From Spartinivicinus ruber (GTDB lineage Bacteria > Pseudomonadota > Gammaproteobacteria > Pseudomonadales > Zooshikellaceae): a stretch of 64,000 nt of DNA. A model generated the notes under the pieces. The model was not told the origin of the DNA. It worked only from the letters and a program-made list of their open reading frames with translations, and ran no database searches. The stretch covers positions 1,105,501-1,169,500 of the forward strand of contig NZ_CP048878.1 of NCBI RefSeq assembly GCF_011009015.1. The letters are read 5' to 3'. Within the stretch, counting starts at the first letter, position 1, and every line of letters starts with the position of its first letter. The translations under genes were made by a program, and so were the position numbers. Below are positions 50,718-60,578 of the stretch, piece by piece.

Positions 50718-51748
50718 CCTAATTATCATCATACCTAAGCTATATTTAGTAGCTTACCTGGTAGTGGAGGTGTTCTCAGTGCTACAAATGCTAGCCTAGG
50801 AATAAATTCTACTAAGCTAAATCTTCGATTAAATCGATACTGAAATTCAGCAAGATAACGTTGTGCATATTTAGCGCGAATAGCATGATAAGTACTACGT
50901 AAAGCACTTTTTAAGTTTCCAAGGATGGTGTTAACCCAATAAAATTCAGGTTCCTCTACTGATGCACGACCACCACCGCATACAATTTTATCATGAAGAC
51001 AACCTGCTTCTATGACACCATTAAAACAGGCCAGTCCATCGGAGATTACGGTACTGCCCTTGGCCAAATTCTGCCTACTCCAAGCCGTTATCTCTTCTTT
51101 ATTAAACCCTTTTAAAATGCTCAGTTTAATTCGTGTCGGTTGACCTTGTTTTGTTGTTTCTACGGCTGCTACAAAAGGTATTTTCCCATCTGCTCCCCTA
51201 CCTCTTTTGCAACCTGTACGCTCACCACCAAGATAGGCATCATCAATTTCAATAAAACCCGACAATTGCTTGGTGCCTTCTCTTTCTTGCATCACTTTCA
51301 TGAGCTTATGTTTCATTCTCCAGGCAGCTTGATAGGAAATACCTAAATGGCGATGTAATTCTATGGCTGATATACCTTTTTTGTCTTGGGAGATCAAATA
51401 CATCCCTTGGAACCAAGTCTTTAATGGTAATTTGGTTGATTCAAAGATAGTACCTGCAGTTACAGATGTTTGCTGGTGACATTTATAGCACTGCTGAAGC
51501 TTTCTAGTAGTGAGTTGACAGCATTTGTCGTATCCACAATTGGGGCACTGAAAACCTTCTGGCCATCGCAATTTGTATAAGGTATTAAAGCATTGTTCTT
51601 CTGTACCATATTGTTTGAGAAACTCGTTTAAACTCAGGCCTTTTTGAAATTGAACTTTGTTGATAGCCATTATTTATACCTTCTCAATTAAGTTTCCATG
51701 CTGTTCAAATATACAGCAGTTAATGGCTTAGGTATAGTGATAATTAGG
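50718..51748. mobile_element. IS1595-family insertion sequence
   Basis: 1031 bp bounded by inverted repeats: left CCTAATTATCATCATACCTA (50718-), right the complement of CCTAATTATCACTATACCTA (ending 51748), 21 of 23 matching. One transposase gene lies inside. Clear 8-bp target duplications are not visible, so the ends may be off by a few bases or one flank has changed. Confidence 0.82.
50735..51670 (-). CDS. IS1595-family transposase
   Basis: 311 residues, full length. N-terminal zinc ribbon (CPNCGYDKC and CYKCHQ), a helix-turn-helix (ISAIELHRHLGISYQAAWRM) and the DDE-type ISXO2 catalytic domain with GFIEIDDAYLGGE and STVISDGLACF. All motifs are intact, so it may be active. It sits between sixA and the toxin genes. 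Confidence 0.92.
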   Translation of the reverse strand: MAINKVQFQKGLSLNEFLKQYGTEEQCFNTLYKLRWPEGFQCPNCGYDKCCQLTTRKLQQCYKCHQQTSVTAGTIFESTKLPLKTWFQGMYLISQDKKGISAIELHRHLGISYQAAWRMKHKLMKVMQEREGTKQLSGFIEIDDAYLGGERTGCKRGRGADGKIPFVAAVETTKQGQPTRIKLSILKGFNKEEITAWSRQNLAKGSTVISDGLACFNGVIEAGCLHDKIVCGGGRASVEEPEFYWVNTILGNLKSALRSTYHAIRAKYAQRYLAEFQYRFNRRFSLVEFIPRLAFVALRTPPLPGKLLNIA

Positions 51749-51773
51749 AAATATTTTGCCAGTTGGAAGCTGG

Positions 51774-52646
51774 CTAAAAAGCTTGTATAGTAAATGAATC
51801 TCTTATTGGGGTTGCAGTTGTATTAAATGAATAAACTGAACGGGTAAAATATTGGTTAGAAAAAGGTCCTGAAAAATAAGTAGTAGCTTTTAAGTTATTA
51901 ACTTTATAATTGTAATTAATATTGTCTCCTATCTTTAACCCTTCAAATGTGTACACATTATTGATATCCAAAGGAATATTTCTAACATATTTTACACCAG
52001 ACCAGTCTGTTGAGCTTGAGTAGTAATGCCAGTTTTTATCAGGTGTATAAGTTATTTTATGAGTAACATGGTTACCTTGATTGCTTTCAGTTGCGCTAAC
52101 CAGCCTTTGCTCATGGGAAACTGAGTTCGATACTGATGCATTTACTCCGCCAGACGGAGATGACCCTAAGGTTCCCGAAACACCATAGCTTTTTGAAATA
52201 CTAATTGATTGTCCTGTATTTTCAGGGTTTCTTTCTAACACAATGGTATTATTCCCATCATGGGAAATATTGGTCTGCAGTGAAAATGAAAGTAGCGGAC
52301 CAAAAACTGAGTTAATTAAGTCTTCAGTTTCTCTTCTGGGGTTAGTGATGCCTATACCTCGACCTGCAGACTGTATCCAAAAGTGGTAGTCTGACTCGTT
52401 CTTAAAATTTTTAGTTTTCATTAGTGCAAATGTAAAGCTTATATCCCAATCGATATTACGTCGTTGCTCATCTATATTTTCATCAACTCCTCTTATAGTG
52501 CCAAATGAGCCACATCTAGCATTAACTGAATCTTGAGTACAAATTGTGAAGGGGCGCGAAGCAGTAATATTAGCTGCAAGACTGATATTACTGATTAATA
52601 TAGAGGTGGTTACTACAGTTAATTGGTGCTTAAATTTGTTATTCAT
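51774..52646 (-). CDS. Leukocidin-like beta-pore toxin
   Basis: 290 residues with a signal peptide (HQLTVVTTSILISNISLAA). Beta-rich, Ser/Asn/Thr-rich. The middle (SISKSYGVSGTLGSSPSGGV then NASVSNSVSHEQ) resembles the pre-stem segment of leukocidin/hemolysin toxins, with the aromatic rim-like region WHYYSSSTDWSGVKYV after it. Probably secreted and assembled into a beta-barrel pore, but identity rests on pattern, not on a diagnostic motif. It follows a gene for another exported protein by 25 bp, so they form an operon. Confidence 0.55.
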   Translation of the reverse strand: MNNKFKHQLTVVTTSILISNISLAANITASRPFTICTQDSVNARCGSFGTIRGVDENIDEQRRNIDWDISFTFALMKTKNFKNESDYHFWIQSAGRGIGITNPRRETEDLINSVFGPLLSFSLQTNISHDGNNTIVLERNPENTGQSISISKSYGVSGTLGSSPSGGVNASVSNSVSHEQRLVSATESNQGNHVTHKITYTPDKNWHYYSSSTDWSGVKYVRNIPLDINNVYTFEGLKIGDNINYNYKVNNLKATTYFSGPFSNQYFTRSVYSFNTTATPIRDSFTIQAF

Positions 52647-52671
52647 AATATATTCCTGTCTTCTTGGCTAA

Positions 52672-54024
52672 TCAGTTGGTTTTATTGTGCTGTATTCTGT
52701 TTAGTAGTTTTTTTATTGTAAGGTTGGTATTGATAGCAGCTTTATTTAGATAATCTTCAGGGTCAGAATTTAACTTCTTTTCTTCATAATTCAGGGTTCT
52801 AATATGATATATATTATCTGCCTCCTTAACTGCGACTAGTAAGTTTGCACCTGCCCAAACAGAAATAGCCTTGGGTCGAAGTTGTTTAATAAATTTTGGT
52901 TTTCCTTCCACTAATATAACTTGGCTACTGTTTAATGCACCATTTAACTGTTTATTAGCATCATTTATTGAAGTACTGTTAGTCAAGTCAACAAGCGTTA
53001 TATTTTTATAGTTTTCTGTAAATTTTTTCTTAAAAATTGATAACAATGTTTTAGGTTTATTCGGTATTTTTGCTGTCTGGTACTTTTCTTTGGTTGTTTT
53101 GCCTGTAGTATCGGGTATCTCTATTTGTGAACTTTGTAAAAAAATAGACTTTTCAGTGGTATTATAACTAACAGTTTTATAGGATATTTGGTTGTTCGAT
53201 ATGTCGCCAATTGCTGTAGAATAGTCTACGTTATCCAGTTTTTTATGAGGATTGCTAACACAAAGTAACTTGTCATTTTTTTCTAGTGAGCATAACTGAT
53301 AATTGTTTTTATAGTTACTCATCCATAGTTTTCCTCGGGTAAGCAGAGAAAAATTTTTGTCTGTTATATTCAGCAAGGGTTCATGAAGCTTGAGAGTAAT
53401 ATTGTCTTTATGTTTAGGAGATAGTTTAGTACAAGCATATTTGTAATTATTGTTGACAACACAGGTTTTTAAATAATTCACTGTTAGTTTAGCATGACCT
53501 AGAGTCAGTGCTGATGTATCAGTAGTTGATATTAAAAATTTTGTTAATGATGACTTTGGTAGGTTGTATATTGTGACAGAAATTGAGCCATTTTCTGGAG
53601 AGAAAGAGTATACATTTAGGTTATTATCTAAAAAAGCTCGAACAGGAGGATTCTGCTTGATGACACTAATTAGCTTTTGGTGTTTAATGTAATATGTTTC
53701 ATCCTCTTGGAGAGAATCTTGATCATATGTCCAGTGTTTAATGTAGTTATTATGAAATGTATATACAGAGTTGTTTTTTTGAATAACTAACTCGCATGGT
53801 TGGTTAATATTAAATTTTTGTATTTTCAAGGAATTAACGATAACCAGGTTTTCTCCTTGCTCGCAGTAAATGAAGTTTGCTTGGTTATTGTTTTGAACTA
53901 CTTCTATATTACTTGTGATGGCCTTTTCTTGTTTATAAGTTATATTTATTTCACTGTCAGCCGTGCTATATAAGGAATATACGCTGGCTATTAAAAAAGT
54001 AAATAAAGTAGAAGACTTTTTCAT
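52672..54024 (-). CDS. Exported partner of leukocidin-like toxin
   Basis: 450 residues with a signal peptide (KSSTLFTFLIASVYSLYSTA). Repeated short beta segments of 40-50 residues suggest a beta-propeller-like or beta-helical fold. Several Cys (CEQGE, CVVNN, CSLEK, CVSN) could form disulphides. No family recognised. Very low GC, like the toxin downstream, with which it forms a two-gene operon. It might help toxin delivery or host binding; this is inference. Confidence 0.6.
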   Translation of the reverse strand: MKKSSTLFTFLIASVYSLYSTADSEINITYKQEKAITSNIEVVQNNNQANFIYCEQGENLVIVNSLKIQKFNINQPCELVIQKNNSVYTFHNNYIKHWTYDQDSLQEDETYYIKHQKLISVIKQNPPVRAFLDNNLNVYSFSPENGSISVTIYNLPKSSLTKFLISTTDTSALTLGHAKLTVNYLKTCVVNNNYKYACTKLSPKHKDNITLKLHEPLLNITDKNFSLLTRGKLWMSNYKNNYQLCSLEKNDKLLCVSNPHKKLDNVDYSTAIGDISNNQISYKTVSYNTTEKSIFLQSSQIEIPDTTGKTTKEKYQTAKIPNKPKTLLSIFKKKFTENYKNITLVDLTNSTSINDANKQLNGALNSSQVILVEGKPKFIKQLRPKAISVWAGANLLVAVKEADNIYHIRTLNYEEKKLNSDPEDYLNKAAINTNLTIKKLLNRIQHNKTN

Positions 54025-54661
54025 AGTGTCCTCATTTTATTGTATGTAGTGTGTTTTTATTTTTTTATTTAATTGCTCTATTTTTATTAGAATATGAGTT
54101 GGTTATGTTAGTCAATGTCGACTATTTAAAAATAACTTAACTTTTGAAGTTGTCCGAATTTGAGTTTCTTCGGTCCATAGAATGCTTCTATGTAGCTAGA
54201 GCATGTTAACACTATTTGAATATCACTATTGTGACTGTAAAAGCACTAATCTAGGCGTGAGGAGAGAAATTTAGTGTTCTAAATAAACAATGAGCAACAA
54301 CGAGTCGTGCATAACCCTTCGGGCCGTAATTATTTTTTCCCTAGCCGTGTAGTCATTTATGTAGAATGACTACACGGCATGCTTTGTTCTTTGCTAGGTG
54401 AAAAATAGTTTACGGCAGTGATGACTCAAATGGTGTTAACAAGCCCTAAGAAAAGTTAAGGTTATCTATTTATAATCTGTAGCCAAATAAAAATTAGACG
54501 CTATATTTTTCTCTATTGATCTAAAGCTTTATATCTGCCAAAGCTTTCTAGAAAATAGAATATTTTATCCTAAAGCCATTTAAATAACTACGTATTGCCA
54601 ATATGTATAACAAGAATTTTAAATAACATGGAGGATATATTAAAATATTTGTATTTAAATA
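54025..54661. other. Intergenic region with perfect hairpin
   Basis: 637 bp with no convincing gene. It holds the promoter side of the exported-partner operon and, at 54344-54378, a perfect 13-bp hairpin (GCCGTGTAGTCAT with its complement, 9-base loop). No T-run follows on either strand, so the hairpin is not a simple terminator. Confidence 0.55.
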
Positions 54662-55642
54662 TTATTCTATTTCTTCCAGAGGAAAATGACAGGCTACTTG
54701 GTGGTTTGTATACTTCATTTGCTGTAATTCTGGCATTACTTGTCTGCAGTGCTCTGTTGCTTTTGGGCAACGGGGGGCAAAGGCACAACCAGGTGGTGGA
54801 AAAAATGGGTCTGGTAATTCTGTGGTGTTGGCCGCTTCAACAACTAGAGGTTTACCAGGCATTGGTACAGAATCTAGTAATAACCGAGTGTAATGGTGGC
54901 TTGGGTTGTTAAATAAGGTTTGTGCTGGTCCTTGTTCTACTACCCGGCCAAAATACATTACTATCACCCGGTCACTAATGGCTTCTACCACAGATAAATC
55001 ATGGCTGATAAATACATAAGTGAGTTGGTAACGGTTTTTTAAGTTTGACAACAAATTGAGTATTTGCGCTTGCACAGATACATCTAAAGCTGAAACTGGC
55101 TCATCCAGAATTAATAGGCTTGGTTTAACTGTTAGTGTGCGGGCGATACCTATTCGTTGGGCTTGACCACCAGACAGTTCATGAGGGTAGCGTTGTAAAA
55201 AGTCAGTAGGTAGACTGATGTCTGACATCAGTGTTTGCAGTTGCTCTGTTCGGTTTGCTTGATTCATGTAGAGCAGATGAACCATTGGAGTAGATAAAAT
55301 GTCACCAATGGTTTTTCGTGGGTTAAGGGCACTGAGGGGGTCTTGAAATACATACTGAATTTGTCGGCATAATTCATGTCGATTTTGTTTAGCAAAGACA
55401 GCAAGATTTTGTTTATGGAAATAAATGTTTCCTTCAGAAGGTTTATCAAGTCCCACTAGCATTTTAGCCAGAGTGGATTTACCGCAACCAGATTCCCCAA
55501 CCACTCCAAGGATTTCGCCTTGTTGAACTTGCAGATCAATACCACGAATAGCGTGTACTGTAGGCTTTTGCTTGCCTAATAAAGTTTTTCCCCCACCAAA
55601 TCGGCGAACTATTTGTTGTGTATGTAATATATTCTCTTCCAT
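54662..55642 (-). CDS. Peptide ABC transporter ATPase (DppF-like)
   Basis: 326 residues. Walker A GVVGESGCGKST, Q-loop, signature LSGGQAQRIGIART and Walker B LLILDEPVSALDVS, ending with the oligopeptide-type C-terminal Cys-rich tail (CAFAPRCPKATEHC) that binds an iron-sulphur cluster in the family. It powers uptake of peptides or similar solutes together with the genes upstream in the same operon. Confidence 0.9.
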   Translation of the reverse strand: MEENILHTQQIVRRFGGGKTLLGKQKPTVHAIRGIDLQVQQGEILGVVGESGCGKSTLAKMLVGLDKPSEGNIYFHKQNLAVFAKQNRHELCRQIQYVFQDPLSALNPRKTIGDILSTPMVHLLYMNQANRTEQLQTLMSDISLPTDFLQRYPHELSGGQAQRIGIARTLTVKPSLLILDEPVSALDVSVQAQILNLLSNLKNRYQLTYVFISHDLSVVEAISDRVIVMYFGRVVEQGPAQTLFNNPSHHYTRLLLDSVPMPGKPLVVEAANTTELPDPFFPPPGCAFAPRCPKATEHCRQVMPELQQMKYTNHQVACHFPLEEIE

Positions 55643-55678
55643 ATGTTAGTAATTTTTCTATTAAACAAGTTAACTTTA

Positions 55679-57592
55679 TTATTGGTTAAGTGGTTTAATA
55701 CATCGTACCGTATGCTCCTTTGATAAACCCATTAATTCAATAGGTTGTTGTCGACAACTATCTTCTACTTGAGAGCAGCGGTCCGCAAAGTGGCAGCCTT
55801 TAGGTAATTGATTCATTGATGGTGGTAAGCCTTCAATTGTCGCAAGCTGTTGGTTGTTTTTGCCTAATGTAGGTACACAATTAATCAACTTTTGGGTATA
55901 AGGATGAGCAGGTTTTGTTAATACAATGTGAGTGGGGCCAGACTCAATGATACGTCCGGCATACATGATTGCAATCCGTTCACACATAGCTGAAACCACC
56001 CCAAAATCGTGAGTAATAAATAATAAGGCCGCTTTCGTTTGTTTCTGAAGTGTACGTAATAATTTTAATATCTGGGCTTGTACCGTGACATCCAATGCAG
56101 TTGTTGGCTCATCAGCAATTAATAGATTAGCTTGATTGACAAGTGCCATAGCAATGACTGCTCGTTGACGCATGCCGCCTGATAATTGGTGAGGATAACA
56201 TTTTGCTCGTTGTTCTGGGTTAGGCATTTTTACCTTTTTCAACCAGTCGATAGCGATTTGCCAGGCTTGCTGATAAGAAATAGGTTGATGAGCACGAATG
56301 GCTTCGGTAATTTGTTCACCAATAGTAAACAGAGGATGTAAGGCAGAAAGAGGGTCTTGAAAAACATAAGCTATTTTATTTCCGCGAACATGTTGTAGCT
56401 GTGTGAGTGGCAGCGATAATATGTCCTGTTTATCAAGCAAAACTTGACCATCAACAATTTGTCCTGGAGGAGAGGACACTAGTCGTGAAATGGACATGGC
56501 TGTGACGGATTTGCCTGAGCCTGATTCCCCAATAATACCTAAGCATTCTCCTGGCTGAATATTGAAGTCAACTCCGCCCACTGCTTTATAGACTGTTTTA
56601 CCTAGGTGAAACTCAGTTTGTAAGCTTGTTACTTTTAATCCGTTAATTTTGCTAGTGATTAATTGTTTTTGGATATTATTGGCGTGTTTAACGACGGTGG
56701 CTGCGGTTGGTCGGCTCATAATACCGGACTTTAATCGGGGGTCTAAGACATCACGGATACCGTCGCTGATTAAATTAATACTCATAACCAGAGCAAAAAT
56801 CATTAACCCAGGTATAATAGAAACATGAGGTGCAGTAAATAATAGTTTGCGGCCTTCTCCCAACATAGAGCCTAAATCCGCCTGGGGTGGTTGGGCACCT
56901 AGTCCTATAAAACTTAATCCTGCTGTTTCTAAAATCATCCAACCAATGGTGGTGGCCATAGTAATAACAATCGTAGGCATGACATTAGGCAATATTTCAG
57001 TGATTAGAATTAAACTGTTGCCTTTTCCTGAAAGGCGGGCTGCATCAATAAACGCTTGTTGAGATAAGCCTAAGGTTGCACCGCGAATATTACGGGCAAA
57101 GAAGGGAATGTTGACAATGGCAATAGCGTAAAGTGCGTTCATTAAGCCTGGCCCTAGGGCTGCAACAATGACCAGCGCAAGCAGTATATAGGGAAATGCC
57201 ATTAGCATATCAATGCTTCGCATGAATAAATTGTCAATGCGACCACCAAAATAACCTGCCAATAGGCCAATAGTGGAGCCTATAATGGCTGCTACTAAAG
57301 TAGCAGAAATACCAACCACTAAACTGATTCGAGTGCCCCATATCAGGCGGGATAATAAATCTCGACCTAAGTGATCTGTACCTAGAAATGCACTTTCACT
57401 GCTGAGAGGAGGGAGTAATCGTTGAGTTAAAGCTGTTTCAGCTGGACGAGCTAACGGCAACAAAGGGGCTGTTAATGCTAATAGTAACAAAACTAAAAAA
57501 ATAATGAGCCCAATAAAAGCCAACCGGTTGTTGGCAAATAGTTGCCAGGCAGATGGCCTGGAGATTTGAGCTGTCGATGTTTGGACAGTCAT
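55679..57592 (-). CDS. Fused permease-ATPase (DppC-DppD-like)
   Basis: 637 residues joining two normally separate subunits. Residues 1-300 are a DppC-type permease with about six membrane helices and the EAA-like loop AARLSGKGNSLILITEILPN. Residues 330-637 are a DppD-type ATPase with GIIGESGSGKSV, LSGGMRQRAVIAMAL, LLIADEPTTALD and the Cys-rich tail. The linker is short and in frame. It works with the DppB-like permease and the DppF-like ATPase. Confidence 0.9.
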   Translation of the reverse strand: MTVQTSTAQISRPSAWQLFANNRLAFIGLIIFLVLLLLALTAPLLPLARPAETALTQRLLPPLSSESAFLGTDHLGRDLLSRLIWGTRISLVVGISATLVAAIIGSTIGLLAGYFGGRIDNLFMRSIDMLMAFPYILLALVIVAALGPGLMNALYAIAIVNIPFFARNIRGATLGLSQQAFIDAARLSGKGNSLILITEILPNVMPTIVITMATTIGWMILETAGLSFIGLGAQPPQADLGSMLGEGRKLLFTAPHVSIIPGLMIFALVMSINLISDGIRDVLDPRLKSGIMSRPTAATVVKHANNIQKQLITSKINGLKVTSLQTEFHLGKTVYKAVGGVDFNIQPGECLGIIGESGSGKSVTAMSISRLVSSPPGQIVDGQVLLDKQDILSLPLTQLQHVRGNKIAYVFQDPLSALHPLFTIGEQITEAIRAHQPISYQQAWQIAIDWLKKVKMPNPEQRAKCYPHQLSGGMRQRAVIAMALVNQANLLIADEPTTALDVTVQAQILKLLRTLQKQTKAALLFITHDFGVVSAMCERIAIMYAGRIIESGPTHIVLTKPAHPYTQKLINCVPTLGKNNQQLATIEGLPPSMNQLPKGCHFADRCSQVEDSCRQQPIELMGLSKEHTVRCIKPLNQ

Positions 57593-57658
57593 GAGCGTAA
57601 TATTTGAATAGTCATAAACTTAATGTTTGAACAGCCTTGAGCTTCTTAATTAAAAAAA

Positions 57659-58609
57659 TCATGAAGTGAGGCGAGGATCTAGATAGTGCTGGATAATATC
57701 AGCCAGTAAGTTAAATAATGCATAAGCAAGTGCAACCATTAAAACACCTCCTTGTACCAATAAAATATCCCGCATTGAAATGGCATTAACCAACATTCTT
57801 CCAATACCTGGCCATTGAAAAACCGTTTCTATATAAACTGCACCACCTAACACAAAACCAGCCTGAATACCGATAACCGGAATCACACTGACTAATGCTA
57901 TTTTACAAGCATGTCGATAAATGACTTTTCGTTCTGTTAACCCTTTAGCACGGGCAGTGCGTATATAATCTTTGCGTAGTACTTCTAACATGGCGCTACG
58001 GGTTAATCGGGCAATTACACTGGTAGCTACTAAGGCTAGGGTAACGGCTGGTAAAACTAAATGTTTTAGTAGGTCTAACCAATCACCACCACCATAAATG
58101 GCATACATTCCACTAGCGGGTAACCATTGCCATTTCACTGCAAATAACATGATTAGCAGCAACCCTAACCAAAAAGAGGGGATAGAAATGCCAATTAATA
58201 CAAAAAAAGTAATTAGTTTATCAGTCCAGCTAAATTGTCTAACTGCTGACACAATGCCAGCTAATAACCCCATTACACTACATAGTACTAACGATGTACC
58301 GGCTAAGACGATTGTCGCTTGAAAACGTTCAAATATTTCATCAATGACAGGGCGATTCAAGCTATAAGAGCGGCCTAAATCGCCCTGCAATAAATTGCCC
58401 AGCCAAATGATGTATTGTTCTACGAGTGTTTTGTTTAATCCTAATTGTTTATTCAATCGTTCTACATTTTCCGGGGTAGCATAAGCACCTAAAATAGCAG
58501 TGGCTGGGTCACCTGGTATTAAGGCCATAACCAGAAAGATAATCAGGGTCAGGCCAAATAAGATGGGAATAATAGTGAGTAAGCGTTTAATGATATAAAT
58601 TAACATCAA
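57659..58609 (-). CDS. Peptide ABC transporter permease (DppB-like)
   Basis: 316 residues, six predicted membrane helices, typical DppB start (IIKRLLTIIPILFGLTLIIF) and the conserved cytoplasmic loop RKDYIRTARAKGLTERKVI that contacts the ATPase. It lies 6 bp after the substrate-binding gene. Confidence 0.92.
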   Translation of the reverse strand: MMLIYIIKRLLTIIPILFGLTLIIFLVMALIPGDPATAILGAYATPENVERLNKQLGLNKTLVEQYIIWLGNLLQGDLGRSYSLNRPVIDEIFERFQATIVLAGTSLVLCSVMGLLAGIVSAVRQFSWTDKLITFFVLIGISIPSFWLGLLLIMLFAVKWQWLPASGMYAIYGGGDWLDLLKHLVLPAVTLALVATSVIARLTRSAMLEVLRKDYIRTARAKGLTERKVIYRHACKIALVSVIPVIGIQAGFVLGGAVYIETVFQWPGIGRMLVNAISMRDILLVQGGVLMVALAYALFNLLADIIQHYLDPRLTS

Positions 58610-58615
58610 TCTTTA

Positions 58616-60205
58616 TTATTTCTTAGTAACATCCTTTAACAATAAAAAGAACGATGGTTGCAGTTTAAATCCTTTTACTCTTGTACTGGCCACTGCATTT
58701 TGTTTCCAGTTAGCAATAAAAGCCCATGGAGCATCTTCCTGTACAATAGTTTGCATTTCTTTATAAAGCTTGCCTCGTTCTGTTTGGTCGGTAATTTGGC
58801 GAGCTTGCTCCAGTAATTTATCGACTTTGGGGTTAGAATAATAGCCAGAGTTAAACCCCCCTTTATTTGGCCAGGCTGCGGTGCGTAAAGTTAAATAAGG
58901 TAGAGTATCTGGATCATTAGTCATCCAGGCCATTTCTGCCATGTCGGCTTTGCCTGATAAGCCTGGATTAACTTTGCCAAGAAAAGTATTCCACTCATAG
59001 GTTTCAATATTTACGTTTAGTCCTACTTTGGCTAAATCAGCCTGAATGGTTGCACCCATGGCAACAGGATTCAGCATGCCTGAACCCCCTTCGGTAACAT
59101 AAAAGGTTAATTTTTCACCTTGATAGCCTGCTGCTTTAATCAGTGTTTGGGCTTTTTCGGGGTTATAGGAATAAGGTTGTAGGTTGCTATTATAGGCCCA
59201 GGAAAAAGCCGAAGGTATCGGGCCACTAGCAACAGTAGCTGTTCCCTGCAAGACATTGTCGACTATTGCTTGTTTATTAATGGCATAGTTCACTGCCTGT
59301 CGTATTCGCTTATCTGCCATAGGACCTTCCTTGGTATTTAAAATTAAAAACCACAAGTGTGGTCCTATTTGCTCATAAATTCGGTAGAGTTTTTCCTTGG
59401 AAAAATTACTTAAATTGTCAGGAGGTACTTCAACCATCATATCGATACCTCCAGATAGCATTTCTGCCACTCTGGTATTAGCATCAGTAATTGGCCGGTA
59501 AATAACTGCTTTTAAGCCAGGGGAACCATTCCAGTAACTGGAATTAGGCTCAATGACCACTTTTGCATTGCTTTTCCACTCAACAAAGCGGAATGGGCCT
59601 GTTCCTGATGGATGGCGCCCATAAGCTTTACCATGTTTTTTGACTGCAGCTGGCGATATAATTAATCCAGTAGGGTAAGCTAAATTAGAAAGGAAAGGTG
59701 CATAAGGTTCTTTTAATTGGAATGTTATGGTATGAATGTTCTTGGCAATGACCTTATCAACTGCACTGAAAAAGAAAGCTAATGGAAATGGCCCGGTGTT
59801 ATGGTAAGGGTGACTTTCATCTAATAGCCGGTCGAAATTAAACTTGATTGCTTCTGCCGTTAAAGGGGAGCCATCATGGAACTTCACCCCTTGTCGGAGC
59901 TGAAAAGTATAGGTTTTGCCATCTTTACTGATTTGCCAGGATTTAGCTAAAGCAGGCTCTACTTGTAAGGTTCCATCTTTATAACGCACTAACCCATCAT
60001 AGAGGTTCATTAAAATACGAAAATCATTTAATGCAGTTGCTGTATGCGGATCCATGGATTTGGGCTCAGCGATTTGCCCAACAACCAATACACTTGGTGG
60101 CGTTTGTGCCAGTGTAACTTGTGAAAAGCCTAGGCTAACTCCTAAACTAAACAAGCCGGCTAAAATAGCGTTGATAAAGGCGGCTGTAACTGGTTTCCTT
60201 ACCAT
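58616..60205 (-). CDS. Family 5 substrate-binding protein (DppA-like)
   Basis: 529 residues with a Sec signal (AAFINAILAGLFSLGVSLGF...TLAQ). The SBP_bac_5 pattern is clear: VVGQIAEPKSMDPHTATALN, YTFQLRQGVKFHDGSPLTAE and ADKRIRQAVNYAINKQAIVD. It binds peptides or a similar ligand in the periplasm and is first in the four-gene operon. Confidence 0.92.
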   Translation of the reverse strand: MVRKPVTAAFINAILAGLFSLGVSLGFSQVTLAQTPPSVLVVGQIAEPKSMDPHTATALNDFRILMNLYDGLVRYKDGTLQVEPALAKSWQISKDGKTYTFQLRQGVKFHDGSPLTAEAIKFNFDRLLDESHPYHNTGPFPLAFFFSAVDKVIAKNIHTITFQLKEPYAPFLSNLAYPTGLIISPAAVKKHGKAYGRHPSGTGPFRFVEWKSNAKVVIEPNSSYWNGSPGLKAVIYRPITDANTRVAEMLSGGIDMMVEVPPDNLSNFSKEKLYRIYEQIGPHLWFLILNTKEGPMADKRIRQAVNYAINKQAIVDNVLQGTATVASGPIPSAFSWAYNSNLQPYSYNPEKAQTLIKAAGYQGEKLTFYVTEGGSGMLNPVAMGATIQADLAKVGLNVNIETYEWNTFLGKVNPGLSGKADMAEMAWMTNDPDTLPYLTLRTAAWPNKGGFNSGYYSNPKVDKLLEQARQITDQTERGKLYKEMQTIVQEDAPWAFIANWKQNAVASTRVKGFKLQPSFFLLLKDVTKK

Positions 60206-60578
60206 AACCTTGCTCCAATTACGAAAGCGTGGTTATACAGCATAACGGGTTTGGGGATTAGCTTGTCAAGTATTAGGTTGGATATAACTCAGAGTTTGGT
60301 TTTTTTAATTTTTTGTAAATATTTTTTTAATGTTAGTGGTTAATAATTAGATGTAACTATGTTAAGTTACTAATATTGGATTCTAAGGATGTGTCTTGTA
60401 TTTAATGTTTTATAATTAAAATTTTATGTGGAAAAAATATAATAATTAGCTGTTTTAATAAAGAAAACTTCTGTAAAAAATATAAGATCGCGAATCATTT
60501 TTTATAAATGTCCGTTAGTAATACCCTTTAATTAAAGCTGTCAAAAAAAGAGCAGTCTAAAATAACAATAGTGCTGTT
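60206..60578. other. Divergent promoter region
   Basis: 373 bp of very AT-rich DNA between the transporter operon (leftward) and the ToxR-like regulator (rightward). No gene. It should hold both promoters. Confidence 0.5.

Noticed and set aside
50702-51760. Target-site duplication around the IS1595 element
   Set aside because: Flanking 8-bp segments do not match for any reasonable placement of the ends.
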